In this document: piece after piece, positions 34,088-42,831 of the stretch
How positions within the stretch are numbered: the stretch's first letter is position 1
How the letters are laid out: each line of letters starts with the position of its first letter
NCBI RefSeq assembly: GCF_010015475.1
Contig: NZ_SSNI01000013.1
Coordinates: 1 to 64,000, forward strand
Reading direction: 5' to 3'
Source of the DNA: Pontibacter pamirensis
Lineage (GTDB): Bacteria; Bacteroidota; Bacteroidia; Cytophagales; Hymenobacteraceae
DNA: 64,000 bases
Notes under the pieces: model-generated
What the model saw: the letters and a program-made list of their open reading frames with translations, nothing else
What the model was told of the DNA's origin: nothing
Database searches by the model: none
Program-made: the position numbers and the translations under genes

Positions 34088-35080
34088 TTAGCTGTTTAGC
34101 GCCTCCCAAATCATGTCTTTCAGTTTAGGAATGTTTTTCCCGCTGATGCTGGAGATAAATACGGCAGGCAGATCGGCAGGCAAAGTTGCCCGCATTTCAG
34201 CCTCCAGCTCATCATCCAGCATATCAGACTTGGTTACAGCCAAGATCCGCTTTTTATCAAGGAGCTCCGGGTTAAACGTTTGCAGTTCGTTCAGAAGCAC
34301 TTTATACTCTTCTGCAATGTCGGCACTCTCGCAAGAAATCATAAACAGCAGCATAGAGTTCCGCTCAATGTGGCGCAGGAAGCGCAAGCCTAAGCCTTTG
34401 CCTTCTGAAGCACCCTCTATTATACCTGGTATGTCGGCTATTACAAATGATTTATAGTCGCGGTAGGCTACCACACCCAGGTTGGGCGCCAACGTGGTGA
34501 AGGCGTAATTCGCTATTTTAGGTTTAGCAGCAGAAACAACAGATAACAGCGTCGATTTGCCTGCATTCGGGAAACCTACCAAGCCAACATCAGCCAGCAG
34601 TTTCAATTCCAGCACCACCCACTCCTCTATTCCTGGCTCCCCAGGTTGGGCATAGCGCGGAGTCTGGTTAGTAGCAGATTTGAAATGGGCGTTTCCCAGG
34701 CCTCCACGTCCGCCTGGCGTCAGGACTATCTCCTGCCCGTCTTCGGTTATTTCGCATTTGAACTCACCTGTTTCGGCATCACGGGCGATGGTGCCTAAAG
34801 GTACCTCCAGCACGTCGTCTTTACCCTGCGCTCCAAAAGAGTGGTTCGGACCACCGTTATGGCCGTTTTCTGCAATCACATGCTTGCGGTACTGCAGGTG
34901 CAGCAGCGTCCAGAGCTGGGCATTGCCTCTCAGAATAATGTGCCCGCCACGGCCTCCGTCTCCCCCGTCAGGGCCACCCTTCGACGTCATTTTATCGCGG
35001 TGAAAGTGCGCGGAGCCGCCGCCGCCGTGTCCGGAGCGTGAACAAATCTTAACGTAATCTATAAAGTTGCTTGATGCCAA
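34088..35080 (-). CDS. obgE: GTPase Obg/CgtA
   Basis: Essential GTPase associated with the large ribosomal subunit and growth control. The N-terminal Obg fold is glycine-rich ([22 protein letters not shown] and [10 protein letters not shown]). The GTPase domain shows GFPNAGKST near residue 165, [16 protein letters not shown] near 215 and TKSD near 285. At 330 residues it is the short type without a long C-terminal tail. It lies 21 bases downstream of adk on the same strand. Confidence 0.96.
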   Translation of the reverse strand: MASSNFIDYVKICSRSGHGGGGSAHFHRDKMTSKGGPDGGDGGRGGHIILRGNAQLWTLLHLQYRKHVIAENGHNGGPNHSFGAQGKDDVLEVPLGTIARDAETGEFKCEITEDGQEIVLTPGGRGGLGNAHFKSATNQTPRYAQPGEPGIEEWVVLELKLLADVGLVGFPNAGKSTLLSVVSAAKPKIANYAFTTLAPNLGVVAYRDYKSFVIADIPGIIEGASEGKGLGLRFLRHIERNSMLLFMISCESADIAEEYKVLLNELQTFNPELLDKKRILAVTKSDMLDDELEAEMRATLPADLPAVFISSISGKNIPKLKDMIWEALNS

Positions 35081-35101
35081 ATCGGGTAAGCGTAAGTGTG
35101 C

Positions 35102-35692
35102 TTATTTCTTATTTTGTTCTTTCAATGTATCTATCTGCTGAGACAGCTCATTGAAAATATCCTCTATCTCGCCGATGCCATCTACTGCACGGTACTTTCC
35201 TTGCCCGGCATAATAATCTGCCACCGGGGCGGTTTTGGTATTATACTCGAGCACACGCTTGCGAATGAGTTCCTCGTTCTGGTCATCAGGCCGACCTGAT
35301 GTCTGTCCACGCAGCAACAGTCGCTTTGTCAGTTCCTCATCGTCCACGCGCAAGGCTATCATGCAGGTAATTTCTGTTTCGTTTTCCCGCAGCAGCTTAT
35401 CCAGGCTCTGGGCCTGAGGTACTGTGCGCGGAAAGCCATCGAAAATAAACCCAGCCGCACTGCGATGCTCTTTCACTTTATTATCTATCATGCCACTCAC
35501 CACTTCATCCGGAACCAGCAGGCCGTTATCCATCAGTTTTTTTGCTTCCATACCCAGCTTAGTGCCAGCGGCAATCTCTGAGCGGAGCAAATCACCGGTG
35601 GAAAGGTGAATAAGGTTGTATTTTTCTATCAGCTTTTGACTTTGGGTACCTTTACCAGCACCTGGAGGTCCAAACAAAACGATGTTGAGCAT
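35102..35692 (-). CDS. adk: adenylate kinase
   Basis: Interconverts 2 ADP with ATP and AMP. Start ATG 35692 gives MLNIVLFGPPGAGKGTQ with the P-loop at residues 8-16; the longer frame to 35770 adds 26 residues that do not belong and would precede the -7 box at 35715-35722. STGDLLRSE and FDGFPRTVPQA are the AMP-site motifs. The LID segment (RGQTSGRPDDQNEELIRKR) is short and has no zinc cysteines. About 196 residues, normal for the phylum. obgE follows after 21 bases. Confidence 0.95.
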   Translation of the reverse strand: MLNIVLFGPPGAGKGTQSQKLIEKYNLIHLSTGDLLRSEIAAGTKLGMEAKKLMDNGLLVPDEVVSGMIDNKVKEHRSAAGFIFDGFPRTVPQAQSLDKLLRENETEITCMIALRVDDEELTKRLLLRGQTSGRPDDQNEELIRKRVLEYNTKTAPVADYYAGQGKYRAVDGIGEIEDIFNELSQQIDTLKEQNKK

Positions 35693-35714
35693 ATCTTGGC
35701 TTAATAATAAAAGA

Positions 35715-35722
35715 CAAATGTA
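35715..35722 (-). promoter_or_regulatory. -7 promoter box of adk
   Basis: TACATTTG on the minus strand matches TAnnTTTG, 22 bases ahead of ATG 35692. The -33 box is unclear. Confidence 0.45.
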
Positions 35723-35821
35723 TGTATTAAATGATGTACTTTCTAATCTTCGCCGTAAGGGGCTAAGCATCAGCGCCCATTACCTTTAAAGTTTTGCTAA
35801 CGCGGTAAACAGTCTTTAGGG

Positions 35822-36364
35822 TTACGGAATTATCTTGTAAATGTCGCGCAGGTTACGCCCCAGCCCATTATAGTCTAAGCCATAGCCCACTACAAAATCG
35901 TTCGGGATTGACTTGGCCACATATTTAATATCCAGTTGGTGCTGCAGGCAATCCGGCTTCAGTAGCAGGCTGGCGACCTCTACAGAGGCGGGCTCAAGCG
36001 CCTTCAGTTGCTGCAGTAATCCCTGCACGGTATGCCCTGTATCCACAATATCCTCCAGCACTACTACGTGGCGGTGCTGCACCACTTCAGTCAGCCCCAG
36101 TATCTCTTTCACCTTTCCTGTGCTTTTAGTGTCCTGGTAACTGGAGAGGCGAACAAAGGAGATTTCACACGGAATAGTGATGCGCTTCAGCAAGTCAGAC
36201 ACGAACATGAAGGAGCCGTTGAGCACACCCAGGAACAGCGGCTTTTTGTTTGCGTAATCGCGGTCAATTTGCTCCGCCAGCATCACAATACGGGCGATAA
36301 TTTCATCCTCAAAAATATAAGTATCGAACTTGCAATCGTGTATTTCAATAGTGCGCGGATTCAT
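35822..36364 (-). CDS. hpt: hypoxanthine phosphoribosyltransferase
   Basis: Salvages hypoxanthine and guanine with PRPP. The PRPP loop VVVLEDIVDTGHTVQG near residue 100 and the N-terminal LGVLNGSFMFVSDLLKRI, which forms the pyrophosphate loop, are both typical, as is the C-terminal DFVVGYGLDYNGLGRNL. ATG 36364 (MNPRTIEIHDCKF) is used; a promoter at 36387-36418 lies ahead of it, so the upstream open frame to 36439 is not translated. 180 residues, normal. Confidence 0.94.
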   Translation of the reverse strand: MNPRTIEIHDCKFDTYIFEDEIIARIVMLAEQIDRDYANKKPLFLGVLNGSFMFVSDLLKRITIPCEISFVRLSSYQDTKSTGKVKEILGLTEVVQHRHVVVLEDIVDTGHTVQGLLQQLKALEPASVEVASLLLKPDCLQHQLDIKYVAKSIPNDFVVGYGLDYNGLGRNLRDIYKIIP

Positions 36365-36386
36365 TTGAATATTTTTGGTGCGTGTA

Positions 36387-36418
36387 CAAAGGTACGTATA
36401 ATTAAAAAATAAGCCCAA
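36387..36418 (-). promoter_or_regulatory. hpt promoter overlapping the hppA terminator
   Basis: TTG (36418-36416), 21 bases, then TACCTTTG (36394-36387) on the minus strand. The TTG lies inside the stem of the hairpin that ends the hppA transcript. Confidence 0.6.
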
Positions 36419-36434
36419 CTCTACGGTCGGGCTT
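36403..36434 (-). terminator. terminator after hppA
   Basis: On the minus strand AAGCCCGA ... TTGGGCTT forms a hairpin, followed by ATTTTTT. It lies between hppA and hpt. Confidence 0.75.
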
Positions 36435-36457
36435 ATCAAAACTATAACTGACAGTAT

Positions 36458-38722
36458 CTACATTCTGAGCAGGTCCTGGCCAAACACTACCGTGTTTCCC
36501 AGCTCGCTATTGACTTTGGCTGTTTGCGGGTAAAGCTCTTTTACATCTAGGTTAATCGGCTCCAGGTCAACAGGCGGCACCGGAATGGGAGGCTCCTGAT
36601 CCAGGGCAATATGCGGTGCTATTACCAGCGACACGATTGACATGAGTTTGATAAGGATGTTCATGGATGGCCCGGAAGTATCTTTGAACGGGTCACCTAC
36701 TGTATCACCGGTTACGGAGGCTTTGTGTGGCTCTGAGCCTTTGTACTCCATCACACCATTGATCTTCACCCCTTTCTCAAATGATTTTTTGGCGTTATCC
36801 CAAGCACCACCGGCGTTGGACTGGAACATAGCCATCAACACACCCGATACTGTTACGCCAGCCAGCGTACCGCCCAGCACTTCCGCAGAGGATGTATCCG
36901 GAAACACATCCCTGAAACCGAACCCGATGATAATAGGCACGAGCAGGGCAATGGCGCCTGGCAGCATCATCTCGCGGATGGCGGCCTCTGTGGAAATGGC
37001 CACGCATTTTTCATACTCCGGTTTACCCGTTCCCTCCATGATGCCCGGTATTTCGCGGAACTGCCGCCGCACCTCCTGCACCATCGACATGGCCGCTCTG
37101 CCTACTGCCGAAATACACAGGGCCGAGAAGATAAAAGGTATCATGGCCCCAATAAACAAACCTGCCAACACAGGGGCTTTGTATAAATCTATCGTACGGA
37201 TACCGGCTATTCCCACGAAGGCGGCGAAAAGCGCCAGGGAGGTAAGCGCCGCGGAGGCAATAGCAAAACCTTTACCGGTGGCAGCAGTGGTGTTTCCTAC
37301 GGCATCCAGAATATCGGTGCGCTCACGCACCTCTTTCGGCAACTCGCTCATCTCGGCTATACCGCCTGCATTGTCGGCAATAGGCCCAAAAGCATCAATG
37401 GCTAACTGCATAGCAGTGGTTGCCATCATGCCTGCCGCCGCTATAGCCACCCCATAAAGACCCGCCGCAGAGTATGACAGCACAATGCCCGCTGCCAGCA
37501 CAATGATGGGCAATACTGTGGAGTGCATACCTACCGCCAATCCGGCAATGATGTTGGTGGCATGCCCGGTTGAAGACTGCTGTACGATGGAATTAACAGG
37601 CTTTTTGCCCATGGCAGTATAGTATTCTGTGATGATACTCATAAGCGCGCCAACCACCAGGCCAACCATAACCGCCATAAACACACCATTCGCAGTAAAA
37701 TCGAAGTTCCGTAGGTTTAGCGTTTCAGGGAGCAACCATTGAATGGAGAAGTAAGCCCCTATTGCTGTGAGTATGACTGATATCCAGTTTCCGCGGTTGA
37801 GGGCTGCCTGCACATCCCCCCCCTCTTTTACGCGCACAAATAGCATCCCAATCAGCGAGAAAACGATACCCAGACCTGCAATGAGCATGGGAAGGATAAC
37901 CGGAGAGAGCCCCCCAAAGTTGTCTACTACCTCCACTTCACGCCCCAGCACCATAGTAGCCAGAATAGTAGCCACATAAGAGCCAAAGAGGTCGGCGCCC
38001 ATACCGGCCACGTCGCCTACGTTGTCGCCTACGTTATCGGCAATGGTGGCGGGGTTGCGGGGGTCATCCTCCGGGATTCCGGCTTCTACTTTACCTACCA
38101 GGTCGGCGCCTACGTCGGCCGCCTTCGTATAAATACCGCCACCCACACGGGCAAATAAGGCGATACTTTCAGCACCCAGCGAGAAACCTGTCAGTACCTC
38201 CAGGGCGCGCTCCATCTCTATACCGTTAACATCGGCACCTGTGCTGTGCACAAACATGTAATAGAAAACGATGAACAGAGACCCCAGGCCCAGCACAGCC
38301 AGGCCGGCCACTCCCATTCCCATGACAGAACCTCCCGCAAAAGAAACAGTAAGTGCTTTGGAAAGACTGGTACGCGCTGCTTCGGCTGTGCGCACATTTG
38401 ATTTGGTGGCAATCCGCATCCCTATGAATCCTGCCAGTGCCGACAGGAAAGCTCCTATAATAAAGGCTACTACAATAAGCGGATGTGATTTCTCGCCTGT
38501 ATAACCTAAGTAAAAAAGGAAAATGGAGGCGATGATTACAAAATAGCCCATCACTTTATACTCGGCTTTAAGAAAGGCCATTGCCCCTTCGGCAATGTAG
38601 CGGGCAATGGTACTCATGCGCTCGTTACCAGTCGGCTGTTTTGTTACCCAAGCCGACCTTATCCAGGTATACAGAAGCGCTGCCAGACCAAAGGCAGGAA
38701 TAGCGTAGAGAACAGTTTCCAT
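36458..38722 (-). CDS. hppA: membrane-bound ion-translocating pyrophosphatase
   Basis: Pumps protons (or sodium) across the membrane with the energy of pyrophosphate. 754 residues with about 16 helices. The active-site loop DVGADLVGKVEAGIPEDD is near residue 205, followed by NPATIADNVGDNVGDVAG; the second acidic loop is DAFGPIADNAGGIAEM near 445 and the third DTVGDPFKDTSGPSMN near 680. Alanine after GNTT in GNTTAATGKG marks the potassium-dependent group (lysine in the independent one). The C-terminus has an extra tail of about 50 residues, PIPVPPVDLEPINLDVKELY, outside the last helix. Whether H+ or Na+ is moved cannot be told here. Confidence 0.95.
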   Translation of the reverse strand: METVLYAIPAFGLAALLYTWIRSAWVTKQPTGNERMSTIARYIAEGAMAFLKAEYKVMGYFVIIASIFLFYLGYTGEKSHPLIVVAFIIGAFLSALAGFIGMRIATKSNVRTAEAARTSLSKALTVSFAGGSVMGMGVAGLAVLGLGSLFIVFYYMFVHSTGADVNGIEMERALEVLTGFSLGAESIALFARVGGGIYTKAADVGADLVGKVEAGIPEDDPRNPATIADNVGDNVGDVAGMGADLFGSYVATILATMVLGREVEVVDNFGGLSPVILPMLIAGLGIVFSLIGMLFVRVKEGGDVQAALNRGNWISVILTAIGAYFSIQWLLPETLNLRNFDFTANGVFMAVMVGLVVGALMSIITEYYTAMGKKPVNSIVQQSSTGHATNIIAGLAVGMHSTVLPIIVLAAGIVLSYSAAGLYGVAIAAAGMMATTAMQLAIDAFGPIADNAGGIAEMSELPKEVRERTDILDAVGNTTAATGKGFAIASAALTSLALFAAFVGIAGIRTIDLYKAPVLAGLFIGAMIPFIFSALCISAVGRAAMSMVQEVRRQFREIPGIMEGTGKPEYEKCVAISTEAAIREMMLPGAIALLVPIIIGFGFRDVFPDTSSAEVLGGTLAGVTVSGVLMAMFQSNAGGAWDNAKKSFEKGVKINGVMEYKGSEPHKASVTGDTVGDPFKDTSGPSMNILIKLMSIVSLVIAPHIALDQEPPIPVPPVDLEPINLDVKELYPQTAKVNSELGNTVVFGQDLLRM

Positions 38723-38917
38723 TCAGTATGATTAAGGGTTAGGCAATATTTATATATCCCTATTAAAGAAAGAATATTTTATACACTTTTCCAAATGTTC
38801 CACAATCATCCCCTGCACCCAATCCTGCAGGATATACTTCTATTTTTTAATAAGTTGCAACATCAACTTCGCGTTCAGGAAAGCTTTTTATCTCATAAAT
38901 GTTGCTCCATGTTCCAC

Positions 38918-38964
38918 ATAATCAAAGAGGCTGCTCCTTCTGCAGAGCAACCTCTTTGATTATG
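38918..38964. repeat. long hairpin downstream of a lipoprotein gene
   Basis: ATAATCAAAGAGG pairs with CCTCTTTGATTAT, with an inner stem TGCTC/GAGCA. No T run follows on either strand, so it may be a weak terminator or another structured site. TGTTCCACA occurs at 38793 and again at 38910, beside it. Confidence 0.6.
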
Positions 38965-38995
38965 AATGAGTTAGCACTCACACACTCATGTTGGC

Positions 38996-39427
38996 TCAAT
39001 AATCGTCCTCGGTAATGGTTAATGTGTACATACCATTTTTTGCGTTCTGTTTTTGGTATACCCACCGCTGGATATCATTAAAATTTATTTTGTAGGTGCG
39101 CCCATTTTTAAAGGCCTCAACCGTAAACCAGTGAAGTTCAGCATTTCCTTTCTCTTCGTCGAACACCCACTCATCCGCAAAGCCAGAGGTGTTATAGATT
39201 GTTTCTGTGCCACCAGGCGCTATACTATAATAGAACTTCCCATCTCCTACGATAACCATGCTCGGATTTGGCTTCACCTGCATCGTTACCTGAACAGTTG
39301 AGGCTGTATTGTTCTGAATCCGGTAGCTGTAGTTAACTTCTTCTTCAAAAGCCTCCTCACAGGAAGAAAGCAGAAAGAGGAGGAAAGAACAAAGGAGCCA
39401 GAGGCATGGTGATTTTCCTGTTTTCAT
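38996..39427 (-). CDS. small lipoprotein, function unknown
   Basis: 143 residues with a lipoprotein signal peptide ending in FLLSSC (cysteine near residue 23), followed by an acidic stretch EEAFEEEVNYS. The mature part is probably beta-rich: YRIQNNTASTVQVTMQV, then GKFYYSIAPGGTETIYN and GMYTLTITEDDY. I do not recognise a family. Single gene between the M42 peptidase and hppA. Confidence 0.7.
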   Translation of the reverse strand: MKTGKSPCLWLLCSFLLFLLSSCEEAFEEEVNYSYRIQNNTASTVQVTMQVKPNPSMVIVGDGKFYYSIAPGGTETIYNTSGFADEWVFDEEKGNAELHWFTVEAFKNGRTYKINFNDIQRWVYQKQNAKNGMYTLTITEDDY

Positions 39428-39484
39428 GTAGAGAGGGTGTTTTGTTCAATGGCACCTGAAGGTAATAAAGATTGAACACACTTG

Positions 39485-40411
39485 TTATAGTTTCTCCATT
39501 AGTACCTTGTAAAGCGCCACCATGCTGTCAACGTCCTTCTTATGCACGATTTCATTTGGGGTATGCACATTATCCTCCGGGGCACCAACAAAGCACCAGT
39601 CCCAGGGGTAGTCGCTGCGCTGCAGTTCCTTGGCATCGCTCCCTCCCGCGCCTTCCACCTCTAACTGAAAAGGTATGCCTGATTTTTTTGCTATCTGGAT
39701 AATCTTCTGCACGTAGGCGCGGCGCGGAATCAGGCTGTCGCGCATAGAGATAGCGACCCCTTCCCCAGCATACACCCCTTCGGTTACCCATGTTATGTCG
39801 GAAATCAGGCCCTGCCTTACGCCATACTGCTCATAAATATACCTAGAAAGATAAGACACAGACCCACCGCCGTGCTCTTCCCAGCAACTAAAGGCGATGA
39901 TGCCGTTCTCCAGCGTCTCTGCCACTTGTAATGCACTCCATACCCCCAGGCGATTGTCCAGATAGCAGCTTTGCACTGTGTCTTCTGTCTCCCTGAAATC
40001 GCACTTAAAAACCAACTCCGTTCCCCGCTCTATTTCACGGTCAAAATCGTAGGCTAGCTGAGCTTCTTCCTCATCATACTTTAAGGTGCATTCTATTTTA
40101 CCCTGCGCATCTTCGCCCACCAGTTTGTAGCCGTTTTCAATGTCCGGACCTCCTATTTTAACGAGTTGGTTGCCGTAACGCACTGTAAACCCAATAGAGT
40201 CCATGTGCGCAAAAATTGCACTCCTTGGCTTGCCAAACACCAGCAGGATACAATCCTGAAAGGCTTCGCCATGCAGTACCTGCGGCTGTGTTTTCCAGTG
40301 GCTCTTATGCTCGTGGATATAGTTCAGCAGAAATTTTGAGAGGTTTTGCTCGTTGCCGGACGGGGCATGGATTTTGCAGAGCTGCTCCAGAAGTTTCATA
40401 ATTATTTTCAT
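39485..40411 (-). CDS. M42-type aminopeptidase (M20/M42 metallopeptidase)
   Basis: Cytoplasmic metallopeptidase of about 308 residues. The two-metal ligands are recognisable: AHMDSIGF near residue 68, [11 protein letters not shown] near 150, WEEHGGG near 180 with the catalytic glutamate, SDITWV near 203 and VHTPNEIVH near 286. ATG 40411 and ATG 40399 are both possible; the second ([17 protein letters not shown]) fits the family start better, a difference of four residues. It probably trims peptides. No signal peptide, no operon partner. Confidence 0.82.
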   Translation of the reverse strand: MKIIMKLLEQLCKIHAPSGNEQNLSKFLLNYIHEHKSHWKTQPQVLHGEAFQDCILLVFGKPRSAIFAHMDSIGFTVRYGNQLVKIGGPDIENGYKLVGEDAQGKIECTLKYDEEEAQLAYDFDREIERGTELVFKCDFRETEDTVQSCYLDNRLGVWSALQVAETLENGIIAFSCWEEHGGGSVSYLSRYIYEQYGVRQGLISDITWVTEGVYAGEGVAISMRDSLIPRRAYVQKIIQIAKKSGIPFQLEVEGAGGSDAKELQRSDYPWDWCFVGAPEDNVHTPNEIVHKKDVDSMVALYKVLMEKL

Positions 40412-40511
40412 TTTATGGAATTCAAATTTAGGAGATATGTTGTACTTTTAGAATCTACAGAGGCTATTGTTAATCAAGGCTCCGTTATACACTGAATATT
40501 CTGATTTATTC

Positions 40512-41783
40512 ATGAAGAAGTTAATATTTATCATCTTCACTTTTGCTTTTGTTTTACCAGCTATAGTTGTAGCACAGCAGCAGAACCCTACTGACACCAC
40601 CGCGATGCGGCATATCACTTTCGACCAAATTGAGGTGATACCGGCAGCGGGTAGCGTGAAAGGAATGTTGCTGCTTGACAAGGATATTCAGTATGAGTTA
40701 GAGGGCGCTGTAGACAATATGTACAATTTCAAGTACGCGGTTGCCGAGAAGCAGTTTAAATCTATCCGCCGACGTTACCCACAGCACCCGCTTCCCTACT
40801 TCCTGATGGGCCTGAGTCAGTGGTGGAAAATTGTGCCTACCAACATACAGACACTGCAGTACGATGACCTCTTCTTCGCCTATATGGACACTACTATTCA
40901 GAAGGCAGAAAAGATGTATAATAATGACGAGAACAACTTTGAGGCATCTTTCTTTCTGGCAGCAGCCTACGGTTTTACTGCCCGCCTGCACTCTGAGCGC
41001 AGCAACTGGCGCAAAGCTACAGTGGCGAGTAAGCACGCACTTGAGTTCATGGAAAAGGCCAAGGCAGGTAACGGCTTGAGTCCGGAGTTTCTGTTTGGCG
41101 AAGCGCTGTTTAATTACTACTCCATCTGGATTCATGAAAACTACCCGATGCTGCGTCCTGTACTGATCTTTTTCCCGGACGGAGACAAGCGGCTTGGACT
41201 AAAACAGCTAGCTTATGTAGCGAACACGGGCTTCTATACCGGCACAGAGTCTAAGTTCTTCCTGATGAAGATTTATGCGAATGAGGAGAAGAAAATGGAC
41301 GAGGCACTGCAACTTTCTGAGCAGTTGGCAATGAAGTATCCTGACAATGCCTACTTTCAGCGTTTTTATGCCCGTTTGCTGTTTGTGCAGGGTCATTTCA
41401 CAAAAGCAGAAAGGGTGTCGCTTGACATTCTGAACAAGTTGGAGCAGCAGATGCCGGGCTATGAAGCCGTGAGCGGGCGCTATGCCTCTTACATTCTGGC
41501 CTATGTTAACCAGCACAAGTACCGCAATTTTGATAAAGCAGAGCAGTATTATAAAAGCTCTATCATGTTTGCTGAGATGTCGGACGAGCGTGATTCCGGA
41601 TACTTTATCAATTCTTATCTTAACCTGGCTCGTATTGCGAGTCAAAAAGGTAATTTGCCTGCCGCTAAGCAATATTATGAGATAGTGCTGCAAATCAGCG
41701 AGAAGAAGTCAGAAACTTATAAAGAGGCAAAGAAATACCTGAAAGAAATTAATAGGAAAAAGCCTAAGAAGAAAAGAGGCTAA
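40512..41783 (+). CDS. exported TPR-repeat protein, function unknown
   Basis: About 423 residues with a signal peptide (MKKLIFIIFTFAFVLPAIVVAQ). The mature part is helical with TPR-like units: AVAEKQFKSIRRRYPQHPLP, then EALQLSEQLAMKYPDNAYFQ, NFDKAEQYYKSSIMFAEMSD and NLPAAKQYYEIVLQISEKKS. The C-terminus is lysine-rich (KEINRKKPKKKRG). Start ATG 40512 is chosen for the signal peptide. Its 3' end overlaps the convergent glycosyltransferase gene by 20 bases. Confidence 0.8.
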   Translation: MKKLIFIIFTFAFVLPAIVVAQQQNPTDTTAMRHITFDQIEVIPAAGSVKGMLLLDKDIQYELEGAVDNMYNFKYAVAEKQFKSIRRRYPQHPLPYFLMGLSQWWKIVPTNIQTLQYDDLFFAYMDTTIQKAEKMYNNDENNFEASFFLAAAYGFTARLHSERSNWRKATVASKHALEFMEKAKAGNGLSPEFLFGEALFNYYSIWIHENYPMLRPVLIFFPDGDKRLGLKQLAYVANTGFYTGTESKFFLMKIYANEEKKMDEALQLSEQLAMKYPDNAYFQRFYARLLFVQGHFTKAERVSLDILNKLEQQMPGYEAVSGRYASYILAYVNQHKYRNFDKAEQYYKSSIMFAEMSDERDSGYFINSYLNLARIASQKGNLPAAKQYYEIVLQISEKKSETYKEAKKYLKEINRKKPKKKRG

Positions 41784-42831
41784 GGAAGGTATATCTGTGT
41801 GCCTGCAGGGAATAACGCTCCTTTACCCAAACCTGTCCTTCTGCTCCCATACGGGTTCGCAACTCCGGCTTCAGCAGCAAATCCTCCAGGCGCTCATACC
41901 ACTCCTGCTCCGTATTACAGGTATAGCCTGTGGTGCCGCTTGCCACTGCCTCTACATTGGCCCCTACACCTGAAACTACAGCTGGTATACCCAAGGCCAT
42001 ATACTGCAATGCTTTAAAAGCACATTTTCCTTTTGCCCACTCTGTGTCTGGTAAGGGCATTAGGCCGATGTTAAGCTGTAGCAGTCCTTGTATCTCCGTC
42101 TCCCTTAGCCATTCTTTAAACTCGAGTGACTGCAGCTGTAAATCAGGCGCCTTATCCGCTATAACTACAAAACGAAAAGTATGCTTCGTTTCCAGCTGCT
42201 GCAGTACCGGCTCAATTAGCTGCAGGTAAGGCAGTGTTGAATGTGACCCAATCCAGCCCATCACCACCTCCTGCGTGTGCTGCTCTCTTTTTTTTCTATA
42301 GCGATGTTCCGTATCCAGCACGCTGGGTAGCAGCACCGCGGCTGCATTATACTTTAAGGCATAGTTTCTGAGATAACCATTTCCGCAACTCACTTTGTGG
42401 CTCCACCGGCATATTTGAGCAGTCTTATGGTGCCACTTGAGTTTTGCGGCCCATCTGTTTTCTGCTGTTATATTTGGCAGCCAGATGGCATCATCAAAAT
42501 CGAAGATAATTCTTTTCCGGAAAACCTTTGCCGCCACCCATTCAAACCAAGGAGGTCCAAGCGGCGTGGCTTCTCTGTGCACAAAGACAAAGTCGTATGC
42601 TGGCAGGTGCCACAATAGTAGCAGGCGATTCATAAAACCCGTTAGCAACCTCGTAATTTTCCGCCATGTATGCTGCTGCTTATAAAGTATATCCCAGGCG
42701 CTCTGGCTCCAGAATGGCGCTATTCTATAGTTTATACCCTGTTCCTGCAAAAGCGGCAGCCACTGCTCCACCCTGTACCGTTGCGAAGCGGCCTGCCCTT
42801 CCGGGTAAGGCACCACAAACAGTACCTTCAC
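41764..42831 (-). CDS. glycosyltransferase (GT4-like), last gene of a glycan operon
   Basis: 355 residues with a GT-B layout. The N-terminal half starts MKVLFVVPYPEGQAASQRYRVEQ and contains FDFDDAIWLPN near residue 122; the C-terminal domain has GWIGSHSTLPYLQL near 190, KCAFKALQYMALGIPAVVS near 268 and GTTGYTCNTEQEW. It probably adds a sugar to a surface glycan; donor and acceptor are unknown. The start is GTG 42831, overlapping the stop of the upstream glycosyltransferase as GTGA, a sign of coupled translation. Confidence 0.85.
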   Translation of the reverse strand: MKVLFVVPYPEGQAASQRYRVEQWLPLLQEQGINYRIAPFWSQSAWDILYKQQHTWRKITRLLTGFMNRLLLLWHLPAYDFVFVHREATPLGPPWFEWVAAKVFRKRIIFDFDDAIWLPNITAENRWAAKLKWHHKTAQICRWSHKVSCGNGYLRNYALKYNAAAVLLPSVLDTEHRYRKKREQHTQEVVMGWIGSHSTLPYLQLIEPVLQQLETKHTFRFVVIADKAPDLQLQSLEFKEWLRETEIQGLLQLNIGLMPLPDTEWAKGKCAFKALQYMALGIPAVVSGVGANVEAVASGTTGYTCNTEQEWYERLEDLLLKPELRTRMGAEGQVWVKERYSLQAHRYTFLSLFSS

